From Gigaspora margarita (taxonomy: Eukaryota > Glomeromycota > Glomeromycetes > Diversisporales > Gigasporaceae), in the NCBI GenBank assembly GCA_009809945.1, contig WTPW01000428.1, positions 42,344 through 106,343 of the forward strand: a stretch of DNA of 64,000 bases, given 5' to 3'. Positions within the stretch are counted from its first letter, which is position 1. Every line of letters starts with the position of its first letter. Of this stretch, positions 34,521 to 45,452 are shown piece after piece. The notes under the pieces are model-generated. The model saw only the letters and a program-made list of their open reading frames with translations, was not told the origin of the DNA and did not search any database. Both the position numbers and the translations under genes were made by a program.

Positions 34521-35552
34521 TAGGGTTGGTAAAGGTTCTAGGTTCGGAACCTAAAACCTAGTTTTTGGAACCTAGTTTTTAAAAACCAGGTTCCAATTTT
34601 GGAACCTAGGTTTTTAGGTTCATGATAGGTTTTTAGGTTCATGGTAGGTTCTTAGGTTCTTAGGTTTGTTTTTGAAATCACTTAATATAATAAATATAAT
34701 AATATAATAAATAAAAAATGACTAAGGAAAGTGCAGTAAATTACATAATTAGGGTTTACATAGGTCTGACACCCCTTCCCCCTGTGATAAGACTATTGAC
34801 CAATCAAATTTCATCTTTTATAATATTAAAAAAATTTAAAAATATTTTTGATCCCACATATGATAATAGTCACCACATAGTAAAGTCAAAATTTTACTAT
34901 ATAAATTGATTAAAGTTGTTTAAGTAAACTTGTTTAAAAGGTCAAAATATACTAACTCTAAAATTTTCATCAGTATTGGAGAACTTTTCATTATTTGATA
35001 TTTTGATTTTTATGTTTGACAAAAATTTTAAAATTTTTTTAAAAAATACGTTCGATGAATGTAAAAATTAAAAGTTAATAATAAAAACTTCTTTAATTAT
35101 GATAAAAATTTTATAATATATATATTTTGATATTCCAAACAAGTTTACTTAATCGATAATTATCGATTGACATAGTATAGTTTAGACTTTATTATGTAGC
35201 AACTTTTTGCGAATTTTTATTATAATAAATACTTCAATATTATTGGCTATTTTACTATAACACATATATAGGACATAATAAATGGGACCCCCTCTCCCCT
35301 AAAAAATTACATGATTTACTGCACTTTACTAACTAAAGAGCCAATTAATAACTTATTGTATAAATACAAAAATATAAATTAATTTTATATTTTTAATTAT
35401 ATTTTAAAGAAACCAGATTCAGGAACTAGGTTTGGAACCAGATTTTGGAACCAGGTTTTGAAACTTTTTAAAAACCAGGTTCTTAGGTTTTTGAAATGGA
35501 ACCTAAAGGTTCCAAACCAAAAACTGAACCTAAACCAACCTAACCATCCCTA
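34521..35552. mobile_element. hAT-like element rich in AACCTAGGTT words, with nested MITE
   Basis: The ends TAGGGTTGG and CCATCCCTA (inverse TAGGGATGG) are classic for hAT, and TTTGCAAT is duplicated at 34513-34520 and 35553-35560. Both subterminal regions are packed with GGTTCTTAGGTT/AACCTAAG-type words. No transposase ORF. It is split by the insertion at 34726-35329. Confidence 0.85.
34726..35329. mobile_element. nested PIF/Harbinger-like MITE
   Basis: The left end GGAAAGTGCAGTAAAT and right end ATTTACTGCACTTTAC are inverted and flanked by TAA (34723-34725 and 35330-35332). It lies inside the hAT-like element, so it is younger. C-rich tracts (ACACCCCTTCCCCC and GACCCCCTCTCCCC) occur near the ends, recalling the G-tract MITEs. 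Confidence 0.8.
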
Positions 35553-35560
35553 TTTGCAAT

Positions 35561-37520
35561 ATAGCAAAATAACAGACATGCTGCATATCATAAAATATTT
35601 GTGCAACTAATTTAAAAATAGTAATTTATTATTTATTAGCCAATCAAATTATTTTATGTTTATGAACATATGAAGACTAAAAATCTTTGAACCTACAAAG
35701 ATTTTTTTATTTTATACAATCTTACTCATATTATAATAAAAAATTTTATTTGCAATAAGTTTTAAATACTTGTTACAAACACTTGTACACAAAAAATTCA
35801 ACCTTCCAAATAGTTTATATATCATATTTAATACAGTTCTAAAATATTGTATAATCTATAAATTGATCTCTTAATAAATACAAAAGTTTTCTAATAAACT
35901 ACTAAAAAATTCTTAATTACAAATAATTTTTATAATATCATTGGTTGTAAACAAGTGACCAAAGTTGTATTCTGTAAAATTTAAAGAAAAAAAACTGTTT
36001 TTTAATAAAGTTTACTTGACATGCACATTTTTGAAGCCATATATACAAAGTTAATACTATATTATTTCTAAACAAACCTCTTTTTAAACAGTTTGTTTAA
36101 CAAAAAAACTGTTTACTAGCAAATATACAACCTTTAAACAATTAAAAAATTTTCCTTTTAATGATATTAGACTGTGGTTTAAAATTTTTTAATAGTCACA
36201 AGTTTGTATAATCTTTTATAGAGGCTGAATTTCATGATCTGCATAAAATTATATATGTATAACATCATATAAGATACCCTATTCTTAAATCTAGAAAATA
36301 GTAGAAGTTCTCAAGTACAATTCCAAGTCCAACCAAACCTCAAATATTTAAACTAAAAAATGCATCTTTTGAAAATAAGTATGTATTAGCAAATAAAAAT
36401 TCTTAATAAATAAATTAATAGAAATATATACTACAAAAAAAAAGAAAAAACAATATCAAAAAAGATATTAAGTAAAAAATATATCCAATAAAGAAAATAC
36501 CCAAACAAAAAAAATAAAATCCAAAAAAAAGCTTGTTAAAAAAGCAAAACTAATAGACTTTCAATAATAACAAAGATTCAGCCTTGTTTAGTAATAACAG
36601 ATTTCAAAATAAAAAAGCTAATATAATTAGTCTTAGCAAATAGAACAATAGAACACAAGCTTGATTTTTTTCTTTATATAAAAAAAATTTTTATTAATAA
36701 TTTGCAATTAAGGTTATATAAATTTAAAAATTGGTTTTTATAACCTAGCTTGGTCATAAAAGCTAAATTGTGAATTAAATTTTATAGATTATAAATAAAT
36801 TTTATATGCTAGTTTTTGTGTTATAAAAGTTAAATTTTAAATTTAAAATTCTATATTTCAAAATTTTGAATTTGTTAAGCATTAAAATTTTATGTTAATG
36901 CAATAATGAACTGTGCTAATATAATGCATATATGCTACTATACCAAATTTGGTATTTTTGTTACTCTGAGATATGTAGTTATATACACATATGTATTTAC
37001 TTCTCTTATATACCTATTTGTATCTTGTTCTACAAAATATAACTATTTCTATTCATATTCTATTTATTTTGGTTAGAATTGGTTAGAATTATATTCATTT
37101 TTAGCAAAAAAATATGAAAAAAAGGAAGATAAAGTATTATAAGTTTGAAGTCATTTTATAGTAAGTTCTAAAGATTTTAATCTGATTTTGATATTTAGAA
37201 ATCTTGATCCTAGTATAGCATTTTCACTTTGCTACAAACAATAGTTATATTTATAAGAATAAAAAAAATTTTGTGCACAAGTAATTTTGTATATTATATA
37301 TATATACATTTAGAATTTTTTGGATAATTTAGATTTTATTTTTATTATTAAAAAAAATAGCCAATTTTTATCTAATCTGATTTTATTCCTATTTTAAAAA
37401 TATATATTAGTTTGTTAATTGTAAATAGACTAGAATAGAATAAAATTAGACTAAAATAAAATCTTGATATATAAAGTATGAAAAAATTGCAAATTTTTTT
37501 GATATATTTTTTTTAGTATT
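35561..37520. other. AT-rich stretch with a hAT fragment
   Basis: No ORF of note. At about 36628-36715 GTCTTAGCAAATAGAACAAT and following bases match the left half of the CAGTGTTGGCAAATAG hAT-like MITE (7105 and 23920), so this is a truncated copy. The remainder shows nothing I can name. Confidence 0.55.
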
Positions 37521-37526
37521 AAAGTG

Positions 37527-37692
37527 CAATCAAACCTCCCTAAATGCAATTTTTTAGGCCAAACTTTTGATGGCTTGTATTTAGAAAACAATTGCATTTT
37601 TAAAAATTAGAAATATATTTGAACTAGAATTTAAAGTTGCATTTAGAAAAGTGTTGCATTTAGAGGGGTTGCATTTAGAGAGGTTTGACTAG
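37527..37692. mobile_element. pogo-like MITE TCAAACCTC...GAGGTTTGA
   Basis: The left end TCAAACCTCCCTAAATGCAA is the inverse of the right end TTGCATTTAGAGAGGTTTGA (one mismatch). The interior repeats TTGCATTTAGA several times, the same design as the 13522-13708 element. The TA flanks are decayed. Confidence 0.65.
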
Positions 37693-37809
37693 ATTAATTA
37701 AACTTTAGATTAAACAAGCATAAGTAGAGTTTAGAGAGTTAAATAAAAAATGCATTATATTTTAATAATATAATTCTATTATTATCTGCAATATTAATTA
37801 GATGTTCTA

Positions 37810-38780
37810 AGGGTATGATGACTTAGAAAAGTTGGTAAGTTGTTACTCCAAGCAGCAGGTCTAGGGTTCAAATCCTACTGGCAATGCTTTGAAAAATAGA
37901 TCTGTGTTCTAGTAACTGTTTCTCATTTATCGGTTGGGTACATTACCTGTAGTACTTGGTACACTATCTCGAATATGAGCTTCCAGGCACACAAAATCCA
38001 AGAAACTAGAGAAATGAAACTCCATTTGGCAAGCCCCAAGTAAGGAGGTAGCAAAGATCTTTAATAGTGCTACCAAAGCCAGAATATCAGAAACTGGAGT
38101 TAGAAAATTGAATGACAAGACTCTCAAGGAGGGGTCCACCAACCTGGCTGCCAGAGTCACACTAGAGAAAAAGAATCTATATTTTAGCAGTAGGTACCAA
38201 GGGAAGAAAGCCATATTGACACTTCTGAGCTAACTGGTTTGAAAGTTTGTGGATCCAGTATAAGGACTGGTAGGATAGTAAGGTGGGTGCTAGGATTGGA
38301 GCGAACCTTGCAAGAGCAGAAGTAGGTAATGGTAGTGGCTTAGGCTAATCCTTAGACTGCAGGTAGTTAGTCTCAGTAGATGCATAGGTTACTGAAACAT
38401 AGATAATATCTGTGTAGGACAGAAACTGCTCTACCAAGTATTCTGTGAGGATAAACTAGTCCTAAGGGGATTTTGTGATATATCCAAAACTGGCCTTGAC
38501 TGATTTATGTAATGGAGGACTGTACCAGTAATACAAGGAGAACTGGCAGGAGAAGCAAAAACCAGAGGGTTTAAATAAATAACCCCCAGTTGGGTTGCAG
38601 GTATAGCAACTAGTGTAGAACTTTCAGGTGAACTAATTAAATTAGACAACCAAAAGTTGTACATGTGACTAGTTGTACTCTCATCAATATAACAAATATT
38701 AGAGTCCCCTGGAGGCAACCATGGTCTGATTTACTTGAATAGAAGCCTTTTTCTATAGTGAAAACTTTGATATAAAAAAA
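37810..38780 (+). mobile_element. 971-bp SINE-like retroposon with tRNA-like head
   Basis: The element is bounded by a perfect 17-bp direct repeat ATTAATTAGATGTTCTA (37793-37809 and 38781-38797) and ends in TATAAAAAAA, as target-primed reverse transcription leaves. Its first 80 bases resemble a tRNA: a D-arm-like ACTTAG...GTTGGTAAGT, an anticodon-like loop CTCCAAG (CCA, as in tRNA-Trp), and GGTTCAAATCC matching the Pol III box B consensus. The acceptor stem does not pair. The 880-base body is less AT-rich than its surroundings and has two antisense ORFs (37927-38214 and 38431-38718) of unknown nature, perhaps captured gene sequence. Most SINEs are much shorter. Confidence 0.75.
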
Positions 38781-38865
38781 ATTAATTAGATGTTCTATTC
38801 AAAAATAATATATTAGCTATATTTAATTCACAGAACTAATTTATTTTATTAATGTTTGTATGTAA

Positions 38866-40522
38866 GGGTATAGACATTTATCAGATGATTTCCACCTCTT
38901 AAGAGGGACCCCCACCTGATACGAAACTAGCCAATCAAATTCAAGCAAATAATATCTACAGACCGGACACAGTTTGGTTCAGATTTGGTCTGAAGTTTGC
39001 AAACTAGTCTGAGTTTGAATATGTTTGTATGTANTTTTTGATGCTGAACAAGTTTACTTAGTGCATAAAGTTAGAATTAATTAGTAAAATTTTGTGAATT
39101 ATAAGATTTTATAGAATTTTATTAATAAAATTCTATAAAATCTTAAATTTCACAAATTTTTATTAATTAATTCTAACTTTATGCACTAATTAAACTTGTT
39201 TAGCATTTAAAAATACATCTAATCAGTATAATTTTTTTTACTTTACTTGAAAATTAGATAATAGATGCATAATTTTTGATTTTTGATCAAAAAAGTCAAA
39301 TTTAATTATCTTTTCTCCAAATTTCAAGTAAAATAAAAACAATCCCACCGATTTAATGTATTTTTAGCTGCTAAATAAGTTTACTTAGTACATTAAGTTC
39401 GAATTAATTAGTGAAATCTTGTGAATCATAAGATTTTATAGTATTTTATTAATAGAATTCTATGAAAACTTATGATTCACAAATTTTTATTAATTAATTC
39501 TAACTTTAAGCACTAAGTAAACTTGTTCAATGTCTAAAAATACATCAAATCAGCATAATTATTTTTATATTACTTGAAATTTAGAAAATAGATGCATAAT
39601 TTTGGATTTTTGATCAAAAAAGACAAATTTAAGCATCTTTCTCCAAATTTCAAGTAAAAAAAATAACTCTGCCGAATAAATGTATTTTTAGTTGCTGAAT
39701 AAGTTTAATTAATGCATTAAGTTAGAATTAATTAGTAAAATTTGGCGAATAATAAGATTTTATAGAATTTTATTAATAAAATTTAATAAAATCTTATGAA
39801 TCATAATATTTTACTAATTAATTCTAATTTAAAGCATTAAATAAACTGTTCAGCACCTTAAAATACATTAAATTGGCAGAGTTGTTTTTATTTTACTTGA
39901 AATTTGGAAAAATATGCTTAAATTTGACTTTTTTGATCAAAAATCTAAAATTATGCATCTATTCTCTAAATTTCAAGTAAAATAAAAATAATTATGCCGA
40001 TTTTATATATTTTTAAATACTGAACATGTTTATTTAGTGCATAAAGTTAGAATTAATTAATAAAAATTTGTGAATTATAAGATTTTATAATAAAATTTTA
40101 TAAAATCTTATGATTTACAAAATTTCACTAATTAATTCTAACTTAAAGCACTAAGTAAACTTATTCAGCACCTAAAAATTCATTAAATCAGTAGTTTTGT
40201 TTTTATTTGACTTAAAATTTGAAGAAAAGTTGCTTAAATTTGACTTTTTTGATCAAAATCCAAAATCAGGCATCTATTCTCTAAATTTTAAGTAAAATAA
40301 AAATATTTATGCCAATTTGATGTATTTTTAGATGCTGAACAAGTTTACTTATTGCCAGAGATTAATATAAAATAAAATTTTTAATTTTTAATTATTATTA
40401 TTAAAAATTTTATATAGTTATTTTGGGCAATTTTAATTGGCTAATAATACTATATTATATAGCACCTGATAATCCCTCTGATCCCCTCCCCCTAAAAAAT
40501 CAGGTGATAAATGTCTATACCC
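38866..40522. mobile_element. TIR element GGGTATAGAC... with internal satellite
   Basis: The ends GGGTATAGACATTTATCA and inverse TGATAAATGTCTATACCC are flanked by TAA on the left and TTA on the right. The subterminal words CACCTGAT and GCCAAT(C/T)AAA are also mirrored. A C-rich tract lies just inside each end. There is no transposase. The interior is the satellite listed next. GGG...CCC ends with TWA flanks fit PIF/Harbinger. Confidence 0.7.
39030..40340. repeat. about 325-bp palindromic satellite, four units
   Basis: Units start near 39035, 39360, 39686 and 40010 (fifth partial at 40322) with a (G/A)CTGAA(C/T)AAGTTTACTTAGTGCAT-like word. Each unit holds two separate hairpins: one centred on TTTTATTAATAAAATT and one centred on TTTTTGATCAAAAA. 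Confidence 0.85.
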
Positions 40523-40536
40523 TTAGCATAATAAAA

Positions 40537-41950
40537 TTTCTTGTAAATTATCGCCGAATAGTAGGTTATTTTAAAAAAACAAAAAAATGTATTACAAAGA
40601 AACTATGTTGAAATTGTTTACAGAAAATTTTATCAAAGATATCTCCATGAGTTCTTAATCAAATTTGATGAAAATTTTTTGTTTTAATTCTACAAATATA
40701 TAGAATTCAAATAAAAAATTTTTTATCAAATTTGGTCAAGAACTCGTAGAAAAATCTTTGATGAAAGATTTTTTCTATTTCCAAAAATGTATATCACATG
40801 CCAAAATTGGTTGCAAAAACATATGCATCCGAATTTACAAAAATGTTAATTTCTTCACAAGTTTTCAATATTATTTCATGAAATTTGAGATTCTATTAGT
40901 CTATAATATGTGCTACAAGTCTTGTTATAAAATATTTTTTTAAAATTTCTTGTAAATCATCGCTGAATAGTGGGTTATTTTGAAAAAGCAAAAAAATGAT
41001 TACAAAGAAGCTATGTTGAAATTGTTTACAGGAACTTTCATCAAAGATATCTACAAGAGTTCTTGACCCAATTTGATAAAAAAATTTTTATTTTAATTCT
41101 ACAAATATATAGAATTCAAATAAAAAAATTTTTATCAAATTTGGTCAAGAACTTGTAGAGAAATCTTTGATGAAAGATTTTTTATTTCCAAAATGTATGT
41201 CACATGCCAAAATTGTTTGCAAAAACAGATGCATTTAAATTTACAAAAACATTAATATCTTCACGAGTTTTTAATTTTTTTTATAAAATTTGAGATTATA
41301 TTAGTCAATAATATGCTCTAAAAGTTTACTTAGTGCGCATTAACTTGTTTTATTTGAACTTGTAAAAATCTAGCCTGTGTGATATAATTTTTCTATTTTC
41401 ATCAAAATTGAAAATTTTAAAAAATCCTGAATCTAGAAGCAAATTAAAAAATCATCATAACTTCATCAATATTAATCCGTTTTTGATGAAATTTTAATTA
41501 AAGACTCTCAAATACCTATGATATCAACTTACTTAGTCACGTTTTGGAGCTTTAATTTTGAGAAAGTGCTTTCAGAATCATTTGAATATAGGGGAAAACT
41601 TGCAAAAACTTATGCGTCCGAATTTACAAAAACATTAATATCTTTACGAATTTTTAATATTATTTCATGAAATTTGAGATTCTATTAGTCTATAATATGC
41701 GCTACAAGTTTTGTTATAAAATATTTTTTAGTAAGTAGAGTAAAATCTTTGTAAACATAGCTGAATTGTGGGTTATTTTGAAAAAGCAAAAAAATATATT
41801 ACAAAGAAACTACATTGAAATTGTTTACTAGAACTTTAATCTAAGATAACTCCACGAGTTCTTGACCAAATTTGATAAAAATTTTTTTATTTCAATTCTA
41901 CGAATCTATAGAATTCAAATAAAAAATTTTTGATTAAATTTGATCAAGTA
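40537..41950. repeat. about 400-bp tandem repeat, three units
   Basis: Units begin near 40541 and 40949, and at 41749 after an intervening 41330-41600 stretch. Each contains a TTGTAAAT...GAATAGT(A/G)GGTTATTTT word, GTTGAAATTGTTTACAG, a TTTTAATTCTACAAATATAT palindrome and ATCTTTGATGAAAGATTTTT. The unit also recalls the 10440-10700 region. No coding signal. Confidence 0.75.
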
Positions 41951-43074
41951 CTCATAGAGATAATATTAACTACAATTATTATGTGAATTACTATCTAATT
42001 CACAATTGCATTATATAATTATTTGTTTATAACATACAATCATGATCAATGATCATAATACAGTACATATGTAGGATAAGTACCAAGTTGCTATTAATAC
42101 TAAAGCCCAATTACATGCTACAACTACTTTTATTTATTTTTAATTATAATTGATTATCACTTTACTCTATATAGCTATTAATGACTTGTAATATCCAGAT
42201 CGATTATTATAGTGCAACTTACTTGTTACAATAATTTTTGCAAAATGTAAGTAATTGCTAAAAATAAAATATAACATGCATAAAATCTTAGTAATTAAAC
42301 AAAATATTCAATTATAACTCATTTTAAAATTAACTTCAATTTGCTAAATTTTAAATTTGAACCTTAGATCAAATTTGAATTAATTTGCTAAAAAAAAATA
42401 TGACATATATCAGAATGTCCAGGGTCCTAAAAAAATAAAAAAATAATAAAAAATAAAAAAAAGTAATAATGCTCTTAATTGTCATAGTGATGGGTTACTA
42501 TAAACTAATGCTCTTAAAAAAAATATTATCATATTAAAAAAAATAGGTAAGTTATATGCAACACATGTGATAATATTATTTGTAGATTATTTCCATATTG
42601 TTAAAGCTTTATTTTGTTAATTTAGAGTTAGGGAACACCTAAATTAGTATGAGTATCTAGGTTAGAATTAGAGTTTAAAGTTTTTATAGTAAAATTACTC
42701 AAGGAAAACTTTTTGTTAGAGCTCAAAAAATGGTTTTCTATGCAGATTTTGAGTAATAAGCAATTTTTGACAAAATAAATATTTGCTTTAAATTTTTTGA
42801 TCATGTTATATTACACAAAATCCTGAAATCTGATTGGTTTGCATGATATATAAACCATTGTTACTTATGTGACAAATAACTTAGCTTTTAAAAAAATATA
42901 ATAATTAAAGTAATTATACATATTTTAAAAAAAGAATTACCTATTAGCAAATCTGGATCTGGATCTGGCTTTCTTATTTAGATCTGAATCTTGACTTGAA
43001 TTTGATCTGGTTTTTCAGATCAAAACTAGATCTCTAAAAATATCTGTTCAATCCAATCAATGTAGAACACTAGT
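41951..43074. other. AT-rich stretch with an old MULE-MITE remnant
   Basis: At 42560-42860 ATGCAACACATGTGATA, TTTTTGTTAGAGCTCAAAAA and neighbouring words match the MITE at 29967-30348, but boundaries are gone. I see no genes. Confidence 0.5.
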
Positions 43075-43706
43075 TGAAAGCTTATTTTTCTAATCTAATG
43101 ATAGTTAAATTATTAAAATTAGCCTAATAGATCCCAAGATACTTGGGATCAAAGAAGAGAACATAAGGATTAGCAAATTCACTATTACATAAAGCTAGAA
43201 AAAGCTATTAAATGAATAATTATGATTTGTACAGAATTTTATTATTATAATTAACTTTGGGCTCTTAAGTAGAGTTATTCTTTGACTCAAAAAAATGCTA
43301 GTTTCTTAAAATATATTTGTTATTTTCTTAGTAAAATTTTTTATTATGATAAAAAAACATTTCAAAATATATATATAAAAAAACAAAGTTAGAAAAAAGC
43401 CATCAATGAAAAATTATGATTGCACAGAATTTTATTATTACAATTGACTTTGGGCTTTTAAGTAAAGTTGTTCTTTGGTTCAAAAAAAATGCTAGTTTCT
43501 TAAGATATATTTTATTATTTTCTTAGTAAAAATTTTTACTACAATAAAAAAACTTTTCAAATTATATAAAAAAAAAAGAATAGTTTGTGTAATAGTAAAT
43601 TTGCTAAGCTTTATGTTCTCTTCTTGACCAAAGTATCTTGGAATCCACTGGACCAATTTTGATAATTTAACTGCTATTAGAATTAGAAAAATAAGCTCTA
43701 TAGCAT
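43075..43706. mobile_element. long-arm MITE with two internal direct repeats
   Basis: Arms of about 110 bases are inverted, sharing GAGCTTATTTTTCTAAT, GTTAAATTAT, AAGATACTT and AAGAGAACATAA. Between them a roughly 185-base segment occurs twice (43245 and 43440; GGGCTCTTAAGTAGAGTT and its variant). Fragments of the same arm recur at 45225, 50895-51420 and 61790. Confidence 0.7.
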
Positions 43707-44339
43707 TTAATCAGAAGCCAAAAAAGGTTTATTTATTAGTTTTAGGGTTAGAGTTGGATTAGAGTTAAAGATAAAGTTAGAATATAATTTTATAATATAT
43801 TATATTAATTCTAAAAATAGAAAATCTTGTATAACCATAGTGGAAATAGCAAAATACATGGTGGAAATAGCAATTCCCTAATTAATAATTGAATTTAACA
43901 AATAAAAAATTTATTATTTAATTAGCTTACAAATTTGATTATTTTTTGTTACTTGATTGAAAACTATACAAAAATATTGAAAAAATAGTTAATTTATGAT
44001 CTGCATGTGAGCCAGTGAAAAATTATGTAATATTCACTATTAAATTTGCCTTTTTTGAAATCTGAAGTTTCCATATAGGTGAATTGATTCTATACTAAAT
44101 AAACCTCCCTTGTGCACATAACAAACCTTGTAAAGAAGAAAAATATGTGTATAATCATCAGGAATTAAATTAATTACTATCTTATATAAATTAAATGGTA
44201 TTATTAAATAAATACTTGCTAATATTATTTTTTAAATACTTAGTATTCTATAAGCATTTATATATATTTGTAACAAGTATTTTTTTACTATTATTATTTA
44301 ATACAAAATAAATATTAGTTTTAAGTATTTTATAGATAC

Positions 44340-44780
44340 TTATAATTATTAGTATTAAGTAAGTAATTAATTATAATACAAATCAAATACTTTAAAAATA
44401 AGTATTAAATAAGTAATTAATTTTAATATTTATTATATACTATAATAATAAGTATTAAATAAATAATTAATTTTAATACTTATTATATATTATAATAATA
44501 AGTAATAAATAAATAATTAATTTTAATACTTTATTGTATACTAAAATAATAAGTATTAAATAAGTAATTAATTCTTAAATACTTATTATATACTCTAAAA
44601 TAAGTATTAAATAAGTAATTATTTTTATATACTAAAATAATTAATATTAAATAAGTAATTAATTTTAATATTTATTATATACTAAATAATTATATTAAAT
44701 AAATAATTAATTTTAATACTTATTTATATACTATAATTATTTAATATTAAATAAGTAATTGATTTTTATATTTATTAATT
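44340..44780. repeat. AT-rich minisatellite of about 50 bp
   Basis: Eight or more degenerate units of AAGTATTAAATAAGTAATTA followed by a TTTTAATACTTATTATATAC word. Related AGTACTTA words continue to about 45200. No gene in 43707-45450. Confidence 0.85.
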
Positions 44781-45452
44781 ACTATTATAACTTTATTTTT
44801 TTATTTAAAATTTTTTTACTCATTTTTGTTATAGCTCAAAATTTTACAAATAAACTTATATTCAGGTACTAATAAAAAATGATTTTTACACAATTTTGAC
44901 CCTAGTACCAATTTTAATTTTAACTTTGTTTATATATATATTATTATAATTTATAAATAATAACTTTATATTAATATTAATAAATGTAAACAATTTATTA
45001 AATATAACTAAGTACTTATTAAAATTACTTATTAAATACTTAATATAATTAATTATTAAGTACCTGTTATAATTACTTACTAAATACTTAATTCAATTGT
45101 TTATTAAACTAATTTCAACATACCTTATATTAAATAAATACTTAAACCAAGTATTTAGCGAGTACTTAACAAGTACTTCACAAGTACTTGGTTATACTTT
45201 GTGATGATAGTAGTTGAAACATTAAAATTAGCCTAGTGGATAGTGAGATATAGGTGTATTTACTTATGACTATATGATATAGACAAAGAAATAAACAAAT
45301 ATTCATAAAAACAAAAATGCCTATATCTTACAATTTGCTAGACAGATGCCAGATTTCAAAAAAAACAAAAATTACATAGTAAATATATCCCCATAGTTTA
45401 CTATATTTTTTTTACTAGTTCATATGCAGATTATAAATTAATTAAAAACTTA

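Noticed and set aside
37825..37885. A functional tRNA-Trp gene
   Set aside because: Box B and a CCA-containing loop are present but the acceptor stem does not pair and the T-stem is weak; better read as a SINE head.
44340..44780. CRISPR-like regular repeats
   Set aside because: AT minisatellite without unique spacers, in a eukaryotic genome.
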